In this document: positions 1 through 7,005 of the stretch, in pieces
Layout of the letters: each line of letters begins with the position of its first letter
Numbering within the stretch: the first letter of the stretch is position 1
Assembly: GCA_934229395.1 (NCBI GenBank)
Contig: CAKQDL010000049.1
Location: 1 to 13,674 of the forward strand
DNA: 13,674 nucleotides
Reading direction: 5' to 3'
From: an uncultured Peptococcaceae bacterium
GTDB lineage: Bacteria; Bacillota; Peptococcia; Peptococcales; Peptococcaceae
Notes under the pieces: model-generated
Database searches by the model: none
Seen by the model: only the letters and a program-made list of their open reading frames with translations
What the model was told of the DNA's origin: nothing
Translations under genes and position numbers: made by a program

Positions 1-14
1 TGCCCATAATAAAA

Positions 15-71
15 TGCCCCCTATATAGCTGTCAGTGATTTGTTATTTCACTGTTTGCTATATAGGGAGCA
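15..71. repeat. Palindromic pair of IS3-like terminal repeats (mini-element or hairpin)
   Basis: An 11-bp arm CCCTATATAGC (19-29) is matched by GCTATATAGGG (57-67). An inner arm CAGTGA (33-38) is matched by TCACTG (48-53), with 3-nt internal loops and a 9-nt terminal loop. The outer bases are TGCC (15-18) and AGCA (68-71), so the unit begins TG and ends CA, as IS3-family ends do. The segment TTATTTCACTGTT (43-55) is the exact reverse complement of 13375-13387, at the edge of the transposase-bearing IS near the right end of the window. I read it as two facing IS ends with nothing between them, either a deletion remnant or a very short MITE. It has no T-tract on the + strand, so a terminator is less likely in that direction. 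No target duplication is obvious. Confidence 0.55.
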
Positions 72-181
72 TATCACAGAGGAGAAAGGCTTTATTTATT
101 TGCGTACATGTTTGCTATTTTTCGCTCGTCCCCTTTTTTGCGCCCATCTTTTGTAGAATGGGTGACGAGTGGCAAGGTGAA

Positions 182-210
182 TTGCATTGACTCGGCGGCT
201 TTGATAAAAT
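182..210 (+). promoter_or_regulatory. Probable sigma-A promoter of the LCP operon
   Basis: TTGCAT (182-187), a 17-bp spacer, then TAAAAT (205-210) preceded by TGA, which fits an extended -10. It lies 34 bp upstream of the LCP start codon with no other gene between. Confidence 0.5.
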
Positions 211-244
211 AGAAGAAGAATGTCGGTAGACATCTGGAGGTTAT

Positions 245-1654
245 ATGGATAATAATGAACAAACACGCCGCCATGAGCCAACGAGTGAAGAGCAGCCACG
301 CAAGAGTGGCACGCTGGATATGGCAAAGCTCAGGCGCGATTTAGAAGAAAGCCGTCGCTTGCACGATGAAGCTGTGCTAAGAAACCGTGCGCGCGAGGAA
401 CATAAGGAAGACGCACAGCCAAAAGAAGAAGCGCGCAGCTTAGGCAGCGAAAACTACAAAACCCACAAGGACGATCCACGCGTGGCCAAAAGCGTGAGTG
501 ACAGTTTAAACATTGCCAACCGTGTATCGCCCCAAACCAAGGAAAAGGCCGAAAAAGCCAAGGAACTCTTGGAGGATGGGTCGGTTGCCGTGGTGGCAGC
601 CCTAAGCAGCCTCAAAGACACCGCCGTAGAAAAGGCCAAAGAAATCGATACCGATGAGCTCAAGGAAAAGGTAAAGGGCATCCATGTGCCAAAGGGCAGT
701 GGGCACGACAAAAAGCCGCATAAACCCCTCAAGGAGCGCCGTGGTTGTGGCTGCCTCTTGAATATTTTGTTTGTTGTACTGCTCGTTTGCCTGGCTTTTG
801 GTGTGGCCTTTGGTGCCCTATGGGCCTACCGCGCCCACAACGCCCCAACGCCAATTACAGAAATAGCCCAAAGTGAACAAGTTGCCGTTGCCACAGAGCG
901 CGAAAAGCACAACATTTACCTGCTCTTGGCCGGCACCGACCAACGTGCCGACGAAATCTCGCGCAGCGATACCATCATTTATATGGTGCTACGTCCGAGC
1001 GACCGCAAAATTGAAATGGTCAGTCTGCCACGCGATTCTTTGGTAGAAATTCCAGGGGTAGGCCAAGACAAAATCAACGCGTCCTTGGCCTACGGGGATA
1101 TGCCGCTTTTAAAGGAAACGGTGGAAAATCTCTTAGATAGCCCCGTTGATCATACAGTGCTGATTAATTTTGAAAGCTTTGCAAAAATCATCGACGCCAT
1201 GGGTGGCATCACCATCAATGTGCCAGAAAAAATGTATTTGCCAGAGGAAGGCATCGACCTTGAAGCTGGCGAGCAAAAGCTCAAGGGCAGCGATGCCTTG
1301 GCCTTTGTACGTTGGCGTGGCGATGGCACCGGCGATATTGGCCGTATGGAACGCCAAAGCCAGTTTTTGCAGGCTGTAGCCGACAAGGCGCGTCATCTCA
1401 TGCCATGGCAGGTAGCGCGTGTGGCCTGGGTTGTGACCCACGAAATCGACACCGACCTTGGACTTTTTGACTTAATACGTATTGGCTGGAACTTTATTGG
1501 TATGGACAGCGGCGCCCTAGAGCGTCAAGCCTTTGAGCTTAATCCAACCTACATCAACGGCATCAGCTACGTACTTTTGGACGATTACAATATTTTTGAG
1601 GTAGTACAAACAATGAAATATGGCATGGTTCTACCACAGAACTATGGCTACTAA
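245..1654 (+). CDS. LytR-CpsA-Psr (LCP) family wall-polymer ligase
   Basis: LCP proteins transfer undecaprenyl-phosphate-linked polymers such as teichoic acid or capsule onto peptidoglycan, at the outer face of the membrane. The 469-aa product has a charged cytoplasmic N-terminus (about 1-166), one membrane segment (about 171-195) and an extracellular LCP domain (about 224-385). Family motifs are visible: D232 and R234 ahead of the SDT triad (241-243), PRD at 262-264, DKIN at 275-278, and the FVRWR...DIGRMERQ block at 354-371, which carries the conserved Arg and Asp residues. The ATG at 245 has GGAGG at 236-240. The gene sits 12 bp upstream of a WecG/TagA-type glycosyltransferase, which supports a wall-polymer role. 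The roughly 165-residue hydrophilic N-terminal region, rich in Lys and Glu, is much longer than the short tail usual for LCP proteins. The exact polymer is unknown. Confidence 0.93.
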   Translation: MDNNEQTRRHEPTSEEQPRKSGTLDMAKLRRDLEESRRLHDEAVLRNRAREEHKEDAQPKEEARSLGSENYKTHKDDPRVAKSVSDSLNIANRVSPQTKEKAEKAKELLEDGSVAVVAALSSLKDTAVEKAKEIDTDELKEKVKGIHVPKGSGHDKKPHKPLKERRGCGCLLNILFVVLLVCLAFGVAFGALWAYRAHNAPTPITEIAQSEQVAVATEREKHNIYLLLAGTDQRADEISRSDTIIYMVLRPSDRKIEMVSLPRDSLVEIPGVGQDKINASLAYGDMPLLKETVENLLDSPVDHTVLINFESFAKIIDAMGGITINVPEKMYLPEEGIDLEAGEQKLKGSDALAFVRWRGDGTGDIGRMERQSQFLQAVADKARHLMPWQVARVAWVVTHEIDTDLGLFDLIRIGWNFIGMDSGALERQAFELNPTYINGISYVLLDDYNIFEVVQTMKYGMVLPQNYGY

Positions 1655-1666
1655 AGGGGGAGTATC

Positions 1667-2419
1667 ATGAGAAATGATTGCTTGGGTGTGATGGTGGACG
1701 CCGTCACACAAAAAGAGGCCATGGACCGCATTGAGGCCTTTGTGCGTGAGGGTGGGGTGCACCATGTGGTGACCGCCAACCCAGAAATCATCGACAATGC
1801 CACAAAAAACGACGCCTTGCGTGCGCAAATCAACAGCGCGGCTCTCGTTACGGCCGATGGTCAAGGCGTGCTTTTGGCCGGTAAAATCCTAGGCCGCCCA
1901 TTTCCAGAGCGCGTTACAGGCATTGACCTGGCAGAGCTTCTTTGCGCCGAAAGTGGTGCGCGCAACATTCGCCTGTACTTTTTAGGTGCAGAACCCGGGG
2001 TGGTAGACGAAGCGGCCAAGCGTATGCGTTGCCTCTATCCAGATGTGCAAATTGTAGGCACCCATCACGGCTACTTCCGCAAGGAAGGCCCAGCCGGCGT
2101 GGTGGCCGACATCAAGCGCACCAAGCCAGACGTGCTTTTGGTAGGCATGGGCTCGCCGTATCAGGAAGATTTTATCAGTGCGCATTTGGCAGAATGCGGC
2201 GTGAGCGTAGGTATTGGCGTAGGCGGCAGCTTTGACGTGATGAGCGGACGCGTAAAACGTGCGCCAGATATTTTTATCCGCCTAAAACTCGAATGGTTTT
2301 ACCGCATCGCCAGCGATCCAAAACGCATCAAGCGCTCGGTGGCCCTGCCACGCTTTGTGCTCAAGGTATTAAAACAAGCGTTTATGGAAAAAATAAAGGG
2401 AACATCCAAAGTAAAATAG
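1667..2419 (+). CDS. WecG/TagA/CpsF family glycosyltransferase (N-acetylmannosamine transferase type)
   Basis: This family (GT26) adds a sugar, ManNAc in TagA, to a lipid-linked GlcNAc early in teichoic acid or surface polysaccharide synthesis, at the cytoplasmic membrane face. The 250-aa protein is of normal length. Signature blocks seen are TANPE (36-40), ADGQG (63-67) with D64 in the position of the proposed catalytic aspartate, ERVTG (81-85), YFLGAEP (104-110), LLVGMGSPYQE (157-167) and GVGGSFD (184-190). A basic C-terminal tail (about 201-250) resembles the membrane-binding appendage of TagA. The start has GGGGGAG at 1656-1662, and the gap to the LCP stop is 12 bp, so the two are almost surely co-transcribed. 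The family is clear, but the donor and acceptor sugars are not determined by the sequence. Confidence 0.92.
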   Translation: MRNDCLGVMVDAVTQKEAMDRIEAFVREGGVHHVVTANPEIIDNATKNDALRAQINSAALVTADGQGVLLAGKILGRPFPERVTGIDLAELLCAESGARNIRLYFLGAEPGVVDEAAKRMRCLYPDVQIVGTHHGYFRKEGPAGVVADIKRTKPDVLLVGMGSPYQEDFISAHLAECGVSVGIGVGGSFDVMSGRVKRAPDIFIRLKLEWFYRIASDPKRIKRSVALPRFVLKVLKQAFMEKIKGTSKVK

Positions 2420-2485
2420 CATCATAAAAGAAGTAAATGGACCGCAGCTCGGGGAAAACGTGGTCAACCAAGCCGTTTGAACGAC

Positions 2486-2513
2486 TTTACATAAACTTAA
2501 CAAATGCTTTACG
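2486..2513 (+). promoter_or_regulatory. Putative PhoP box (three 11-bp-phased hexamers)
   Basis: TTTACA (2486-2491), TTAACA (2497-2502) and TTTACG (2508-2513) repeat with exactly 5 bp between them. The first two fit the Bacillus PhoP consensus TT(A/T/C)A(C/T)A and the third has one mismatch. They lie upstream of the promoter of a Na+/phosphate cotransporter, where an activating response regulator would bind. The phosphate-starvation role is inferred from the motif and the neighbouring gene. Confidence 0.6.
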
Positions 2514-2523
2514 AGGCTTGCGT

Positions 2524-2552
2524 TGATTTCACATTGACCCTTGTGCTATGCT
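2524..2552 (+). promoter_or_regulatory. Probable promoter of the Na+/Pi cotransporter gene
   Basis: TTGATT (2524-2529), a 17-bp spacer, then TATGCT (2547-2552) preceded by TGC, an extended -10. A second possible -35, TTGACC (2534-2539), pairs less well with TACGAT (2560-2565) at 20 bp spacing. The phased hexamers lie just upstream. Confidence 0.5.
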
Positions 2553-2607
2553 CCATTGGTACGATAGTGAACAATGCGAAAGAGCGAAAGGATGAACAAG
2601 GTTTATC

Positions 2608-4326
2608 ATGAATGAAACAGTAGAGATTTTATTTGGGCTATTAGGGGGGCTCGCAATCTTCCTTTACGGGATGAATTTGATGAGCGATAGCTTGCAAAAA
2701 GTCGCTGGTGAAAAAATGCGCACCATTTTGGGTATGCTCACTAAAAACCCAGTTCTTGGTGTTATTTCTGGTGCTTTGGTAACAGCCGTGTTGCAAAGCT
2801 CCTCTGCCACCACCGTTATGGCCATTGGCTTTGTAAGCGCAGGCCTTATGAAGCTGCCACAAGCCATTTCCATCATCTTCGGTGCCAACATTGGTACCAC
2901 CCTCACCGCACAGCTTATTGCTTTTAAGCTCAGCGACTACATCTATGCTATTATTTTCATTGGTTTCTTTATCTACTTTATTGCCAAAAAAGAAAAAATC
3001 AAATACGTCGGTGCGACCATCTTTGGCTTTGGTCTTCTCTTTGAAGGGATTGAAACCATGGGCAGCGTTATGAAGCCCCTCGCCACCAGTCCAGTATTTG
3101 CAGATATGATTCAACAAGTGGCCAACGTGCCTGTATTGGGCGTTCTCGTAGGTGCCGGTATGACCCTCGTGGTACAAAGTTCCTCTGCGACCATTGCCGT
3201 GCTGCAAAATATTGCCTCTACCGCTGGCCCGGATGGCGTACACAGTGTCATCGGTCTTGCTGGTGCTATTCCAGTTCTTTTGGGTGACAACATTGGTACC
3301 ACCATCACCGCCGTTTTGGCATCCATTGGCCAAAGCATCAATGCCAAGCGTACCGCTGCTGCTCACTGCATTTTTAACATCTCCGGGGCTCTCATCTTTG
3401 TATGGATTATTGGTCCTTACGCCAAATTCATTGAATGGCTTTCTCCAGCAGGTCCAGAAATCGAAGTGATTTCTCGTCAAATTGCAAATGCGCATACCTG
3501 CTTCAACGTCACCCTCACCCTTCTTTGGACACCACTCATTTACATCATGGTCAAGCTTGTGACCAAGATTATTCCAGAAAAGGGCGAAGAAAGCGTGCTT
3601 TCCCTTTCTCAAGCGCGTTTTATCGACCGCAAAATGCTCGGCCAACCAATGGCAGCCATTGAGCTTGCAGCCAACGAAACCATCCGTGTGACCGACGCCA
3701 TTGGCGATATGATTATTAGCCTTGCAGAATCCACCGGCAAAAAGCTCAAAGAAAACTGCACCGAAATGCTGACTGATTCCACACAAATCTTGGCCCTAAA
3801 CCATCAATTGCAGGATTATCTTTCCGATATTCTCGCCGGTGGTAAGGCCAGCGAACGTCAGTCAGACCGCGTTACAGGTATGATTTTTATTGTGAGCAAC
3901 CTAAACCGCGTGACCGAAAACCTCAACATCATTGCCAAAAACGTTATTTCTACCGATGAATCCAAGGACGGCTACTCCAAGGCAGCCATCAGCGACATTC
4001 ACGATTTCTCCAAGCGTCTCTTGGGCATTTATGAAATCATCGTCGATGCTCTTGTAGGCGACGAAACCATCGATCTCAAAAAGCTCGAACGTCAACGTGC
4101 CGACATCTTCGACCTTCGCGACGAAATGTTCAACGCCCACCTCAAGCGCGTGCGCAAGGGTAAATGCGAAGCCGTGCTCACCGCCGGCTATGGCGAACTC
4201 CTGCAAGCCCTTGAAGCCATCGGCACCTGCTGCATCGACATGGCCGACCTCGTAGAAGAACAACACACCATCAAGCTCGCCGTAAAGAAGAACGGCGACA
4301 AAGAAGCCGCCCAAGAAATGGTCTAA
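2608..4326 (+). CDS. Na+/phosphate cotransporter family protein with PhoU-like C-terminal domain
   Basis: Integral membrane symporter of the NptA/PNaS (Na/Pi cotransporter II) family, expected to import phosphate with sodium. The 572-aa protein shows the two inverted family repeats, each with a QSSSAT motif (63-68 and 190-195) followed by a GANIGTT or GDNIGTT motif (92-98 and 226-232). Multiple hydrophobic helices run through about residue 318. Residues about 340-560 are hydrophilic and helical, like a PhoU domain, as in many bacterial members. The ATG at 2608 is chosen because CAAGG (2597-2601) precedes it by 6 nt. An ATG at 2592 opens only a 7-codon ORF that ends across this start. The gene is monocistronic, with its own promoter, a PhoP-like box and a hairpin terminator after the stop. 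It converges on trkH across the accessory island. Confidence 0.93.
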   Translation: MNETVEILFGLLGGLAIFLYGMNLMSDSLQKVAGEKMRTILGMLTKNPVLGVISGALVTAVLQSSSATTVMAIGFVSAGLMKLPQAISIIFGANIGTTLTAQLIAFKLSDYIYAIIFIGFFIYFIAKKEKIKYVGATIFGFGLLFEGIETMGSVMKPLATSPVFADMIQQVANVPVLGVLVGAGMTLVVQSSSATIAVLQNIASTAGPDGVHSVIGLAGAIPVLLGDNIGTTITAVLASIGQSINAKRTAAAHCIFNISGALIFVWIIGPYAKFIEWLSPAGPEIEVISRQIANAHTCFNVTLTLLWTPLIYIMVKLVTKIIPEKGEESVLSLSQARFIDRKMLGQPMAAIELAANETIRVTDAIGDMIISLAESTGKKLKENCTEMLTDSTQILALNHQLQDYLSDILAGGKASERQSDRVTGMIFIVSNLNRVTENLNIIAKNVISTDESKDGYSKAAISDIHDFSKRLLGIYEIIVDALVGDETIDLKKLERQRADIFDLRDEMFNAHLKRVRKGKCEAVLTAGYGELLQALEAIGTCCIDMADLVEEQHTIKLAVKKNGDKEAAQEMV

Positions 4327-4335
4327 CGTATAGCA

Positions 4336-4362
4336 AAACGCCTCTGCCCAGCAGGGGCGTTT
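4336..4362 (+). terminator. Hairpin terminator after the Na+/Pi cotransporter gene
   Basis: AAACGCCTCTGC (4336-4347) pairs with GCAGGGGCGTTT (4351-4362) over 12 bp with one G-T wobble and a CCA loop. It starts 9 nt after the stop codon. The following T-tract is poor. Confidence 0.7.
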
Positions 4363-4374
4363 CAGCTTGTAGAA

Positions 4375-4392
4375 AAACCTAAAACGTGTATG
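4375..4392 (+). repeat. Left copy of an 18-bp inverted repeat bounding the island
   Basis: AAACCTAAAACGTGTATG is repeated exactly in reverse complement at 7520-7537. The pair lies just outside the repetitive, horizontally acquired-looking block, on both sides. Confidence 0.65.
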
Positions 4393-4420
4393 TGAATAGA
4401 AAGATTTGAAGAATAGCATG

Positions 4421-4614
4421 AGCCTTCTCCACCTGGGGAGAAGGTGGCGGCGTAGCCGACGGATGAGGGGTATGAGCGGAGCGAATAATCGATTTAGCTG
4501 CAAAGTACGGTGAAAACACACCCTCATCCGAGTTTTCTTTCGCCCTGCTACAGAAAACCCACTAATTCCGACGCGAAGCTAGTACCCGAAGGGTGCCCCT
4601 CAAGGGGGAAGGCT
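4421..4614. repeat. MITE-like palindromic intergenic repeat element
   Basis: About 195 bp of nested inverted repeats without a convincing ORF. CCTTCTCC (4423-4430) pairs with GGAGAAGG (4437-4444). CGGATGAGGG (4460-4469) pairs with CCCTCATCCG (4521-4530). GTTTTCT (4532-4538) pairs with AGAAAAC (4552-4558). The outer ends AGCCTTCTCC (4421-4430) and GGGGGAAGGCT (4604-4614) form imperfect terminal repeats. The GGAGAAGGTGGCGGCGTAGC and GGATGAGGG wording resembles a dispersed intergenic repeat common in gut Bacillota, as I recall it. No transposase is present, so any movement would be in trans. Confidence 0.55.
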
Positions 4615-4665
4615 TCACGAATGCAAACACGCCTATGCTGAAAATATACCTTTATCGATAGTCTG

Positions 4666-4777
4666 CATAATAATCCCTCCGTAATATCTAATAAGGATAA
4701 GTATATCATTTTACGGTTGGCATAAAAAATAGACCTCGTGGAAACGGGGTCTATTTTGTTAACTTAATGACATTGCC
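4666..4777. repeat. Left 112-bp direct repeat flanking the island
   Basis: Matches 7385-7496 in the same orientation at a constant offset of 2719 bp, with two differences (T4678 against C7397, and T4768 against C7487). Similarity stops abruptly at both edges. It holds a CCGTAA/TTACGG inverted repeat (4679-4684 and 4711-4716) and a strong terminator hairpin (4726-4757). The near identity implies a recent duplication, or use of the repeat as the recombination site that brought in the intervening DNA. Confidence 0.93.
4726..4757 (-). terminator. Bidirectional hairpin terminator in the left direct repeat
   Basis: AAAATAGACCTCGT (4726-4739) pairs with ACGGGGTCTATTTT (4744-4757) over 14 bp with one wobble and a GGAA loop. 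On the minus strand it is followed by six T residues, and it begins 6 nt beyond the stop of the 41-aa ORF, so it should end the SLH transcript. It also works plausibly on the + strand. Confidence 0.85.
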
Positions 4778-4889
4778 CGGACATAGCCTGCAAGGCCGCA
4801 CTCTTCTCCGTGACAAGGTGGGAGGACGCCACAGCGTCCGCCAGCAGCTTCAGCAGTAAGAGCAGGCGGCGTTGGTCATTGTTCGTCAT
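4764..4889 (-). CDS. Small 41-aa hypothetical protein
   Basis: A short ORF not recognised as a known family. It starts at ATG (4887-4889) with an AAGGAGG ribosome site at 4895-4901, five bases upstream, which is among the best in the window. It lies 65 nt after the SLH protein stop on the same strand. The product is Leu- and Ala-rich and looks helical (five Leu in a row near residues 9-13), with no signal peptide. Its last few codons and stop (from 4777 leftwards) lie inside the 112-bp direct repeat, so the original C-terminus may have been replaced at the repeat junction. The gene is either a genuine small co-transcribed protein or the 5' end of a truncated gene. Confidence 0.5.
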   Translation of the reverse strand: MTNNDQRRLLLLLKLLADAVASSHLVTEKSAALQAMSGQCH

Positions 4890-4954
4890 AGGCGCCTCCT
4901 TATACGGAGAAAGGGGGACGGCGAACCGCTCCCCTCTCCTTTGCTCTCAATGAT

Positions 4955-6940
4955 TCACTTTTCTGCGTACTGCTCACAAAACCGCATAAGCATAGCCGCC
5001 GCCTGCGCTCTTGTGGCCTGCCCCTGCGGGGAGAGGAGTCTCTCACTGGTGCCACTTACAATGCCCGTAGCATTGGCCCAGTCCATGGCCTCAAGCGCAT
5101 AAGAGGAAATCTGGCCGTAGTCCGCATATTCCCGGATGGCCATGCCGCCCTGCGTGGTGTCATAGCCCTTATGCTGGGCGTAGCGGTACAGCATGACAGC
5201 CATCTGCTCCCTTGTGATGGGTTTATCCGGCCCGAATGTGTTATCGCCGTAGCCGTCCGCAATACCATTCATCCGCGCCCGGTAGACTGCCGTGGCATAG
5301 TAGGCGTTGGCATCCACGTCCTGGAAGGGATAGCCCAAGATCTCGTCCTTCATGTCGGGGCTTCCTGCCATACGCCAGAGGATGGTGACGATCATGCCCC
5401 GGCTGGTAGTGCCGTCTGGGCTGAAAGTGGTGCTGCTGGTGCCATTCATCAGACCGTTTTGGTAGACAAACTTCACATCACCAAAAAACCAGTCGCTTTC
5501 GGAAACATCGGTAAACGGATTCTCAAAGCCTGTACTTGGATTTTCTTCCCAGCCCGCATAAACCGTCGTGTTGCGGGTAAGGCGTATGCTTGTGATTTTT
5601 TCCGTCAAATTCTCGTCTGCATACCAGCCTATAAACTCGTAGCCCTCGCGGGTCGGCTTGTAATTCGAAAGGTCAATGGTCGAATACTCGGCGCGTCGGA
5701 TAGAAGCAACCTCACTGCCGCCGTTGGTGTCAAAGGTCAGGCGGTAATAATCCGGCGTGGTGTCGCCGCTATTCACAGTAAGCGCAACCTTGTCAAACGC
5801 GCTGGCGTAGTCGGTCTTATAGTCGCCGTTGTACTGTTCGCTGAACACATATAGGGTATAGGTTCCGTCTGTAAGGCCGGTTGGAATGGTAACATTCACG
5901 GTTCCGCTTTCTGCGTCCGGCTTCGCTACTCTGCCATAATACTGTGTGCCATTTTTGTCCGCAAGGATAACGGAGATATATTCATTTGTTCCGGTAGCCG
6001 CCCCGGTGTAATTCAGCGTAACGGTATCGCCGGGCTTGCCGCTGGCAGTTGTTTCTGTAACGGCGAAATTGCGGCTATTATCCAAAAGCGTCAGCTTCCA
6101 TTCGTTACCGTTATAATTGCCAATCTTATTCAGCCCCTCCGGCTTGCCGTTTGTGGCGGCAGATGTGAAGAGGACAGCGTTCAGATCTAAGTTAAAAGCG
6201 GGGCGAGCAGCCCGGGCAATTTCTACGCGGCAGTAGCCCACACCACTATTGGGGAAGACCGCGCCCGCTTGGTCCGTGCTGGAGGCGTCAGGCGAGCGGA
6301 GCCACCACACACTGGAGTTGCCGCCGACAGATTTCGCCGCCAGCCCCGGTGCTCCGTTATAACTTCCAACATAATCCGCAAGTTCCCGGACGGACAGGAA
6401 AAACATCTTATCGTTAGAGGTCAAGCTGCTTGCGCTCCAGCTATAAGGATAAGTATATAAGTTGCTCTCTCCATTGTCCGTCTTTGCAACACCCAGCATT
6501 GCGCCCTGCTCTGTCAGGGAAAAGTTTGATGAATTGGTTGCAAAAGTGCTGCACCATTTCTGCGCGTCGCTATACTGCCACGCATTCGGATTGGTCTGTC
6601 CATCACCGTCGTCGCTACCCCATGCGCTTTCAAACTGAACATTACTTGCGATCAGGTGCTCCGACAGCAAAAACATTCCGCTTGTTGCTCTATCGTTCGC
6701 CTTGTCTGCGTCAAGCACACGCCATTTGATGGGTGTTTCTCCGTTTTTACCGAAATAGATATAACTGTTTGGGGTGTAGTATTTACCGTTGCTGTCAGTG
6801 CTTTCAGTCGGGCCTTTTATCCCGCTTGTGCCCAGCATAATGGTTTTGTCGCCGTCCGCCGCAAACGCCGCTGTGGGCATAAGCCCTACAACAAGGCAGA
6901 TCGCAAGCAACAAACTTAGTATTCTGCTTTTTGGTTTCAT
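4955..6940 (-). CDS. Secreted S-layer-homology surface protein with DUF6273-type (lectin-like) domain
   Basis: Predicted cell-surface protein of 661 aa. I start it at ATG 6938-6940, because AGGAGG (6948-6953) is 7 nt upstream and a classic signal peptide follows (residues 1-27, ending AFA). An upstream in-frame ATG at 6965-6967 lacks these. Domains in order: a DUF6273-like region (about 55-262) with WWLRSP (212-217) and ARPAFNL (245-251), which I associate with C-type-lectin/FGE-like folds; an Ig-like stretch (about 285-390); a Flg_new/InlB B-repeat-type domain (about 399-464, FDTNGG and GYEFIGWY); and three SLH domains (about 475-525, 538-588 and 600-655) that anchor to wall polymers. A truncated Avd-like gene lies just upstream, so this may be the target protein of a DGR. 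The ligand is unknown. Confidence 0.88.
   Translation of the reverse strand: MKPKSRILSLLLAICLVVGLMPTAAFAADGDKTIMLGTSGIKGPTESTDSNGKYYTPNSYIYFGKNGETPIKWRVLDADKANDRATSGMFLLSEHLIASNVQFESAWGSDDGDGQTNPNAWQYSDAQKWCSTFATNSSNFSLTEQGAMLGVAKTDNGESNLYTYPYSWSASSLTSNDKMFFLSVRELADYVGSYNGAPGLAAKSVGGNSSVWWLRSPDASSTDQAGAVFPNSGVGYCRVEIARAARPAFNLDLNAVLFTSAATNGKPEGLNKIGNYNGNEWKLTLLDNSRNFAVTETTASGKPGDTVTLNYTGAATGTNEYISVILADKNGTQYYGRVAKPDAESGTVNVTIPTGLTDGTYTLYVFSEQYNGDYKTDYASAFDKVALTVNSGDTTPDYYRLTFDTNGGSEVASIRRAEYSTIDLSNYKPTREGYEFIGWYADENLTEKITSIRLTRNTTVYAGWEENPSTGFENPFTDVSESDWFFGDVKFVYQNGLMNGTSSTTFSPDGTTSRGMIVTILWRMAGSPDMKDEILGYPFQDVDANAYYATAVYRARMNGIADGYGDNTFGPDKPITREQMAVMLYRYAQHKGYDTTQGGMAIREYADYGQISSYALEAMDWANATGIVSGTSERLLSPQGQATRAQAAAMLMRFCEQYAEK
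6203..6307 (-). other. Candidate DGR variable region in the surface-protein gene
   Basis: Covers residues 212-246, from WWLRSP to the ARP motif, where lectin-type DGR target proteins carry their diversified sites. Of the 28 codons from residue 218 to 245, 20 end in C or T, and they encode very mixed residues (D, A, S, G, V, F, P, N, Y, C, R, I). That is what is expected if AAC or AAT template codons were changed at their first two bases. No near-identical adenine-rich template copy is visible anywhere in the window, so this remains a hypothesis. Confidence 0.35.
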
Positions 6941-7005
6941 GGTCTGTCCTCCTGTCCTTTTCTTCATACCATTGATTTTATTCTATCGCGGGATTTTCTC
7001 CCGTA

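Noticed and set aside
125..169. Hairpin CTCGTC/GACGAG with inner CCCAT/ATGGG ahead of the LCP gene as a riboswitch or attenuator
   Set aside because: The arms are short with a lopsided 12-nt internal loop, and they lie upstream of the likely transcription start.
108..212. A 34-codon + strand ORF upstream of the LCP gene
   Set aside because: The nearest purine-rich ribosome-like site (79-89) is about 18 nt from its ATG, and the ORF overlaps the predicted LCP promoter.
2641..3786. A 381-codon open frame on the minus strand opposite the Na+/Pi cotransporter gene
   Set aside because: It is antisense to a gene with clear family motifs, its translation is low-complexity with no domain pattern, and no ribosome site precedes it.
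4421..4614. CRISPR array
   Set aside because: The repeats are nested palindromes, not regularly spaced direct repeats with unique spacers.
5171..5854. A 227-codon + strand frame opposite the SLH gene
   Set aside because: It is a shadow of the SLH-domain coding sequence and lacks a ribosome site and recognisable motifs.
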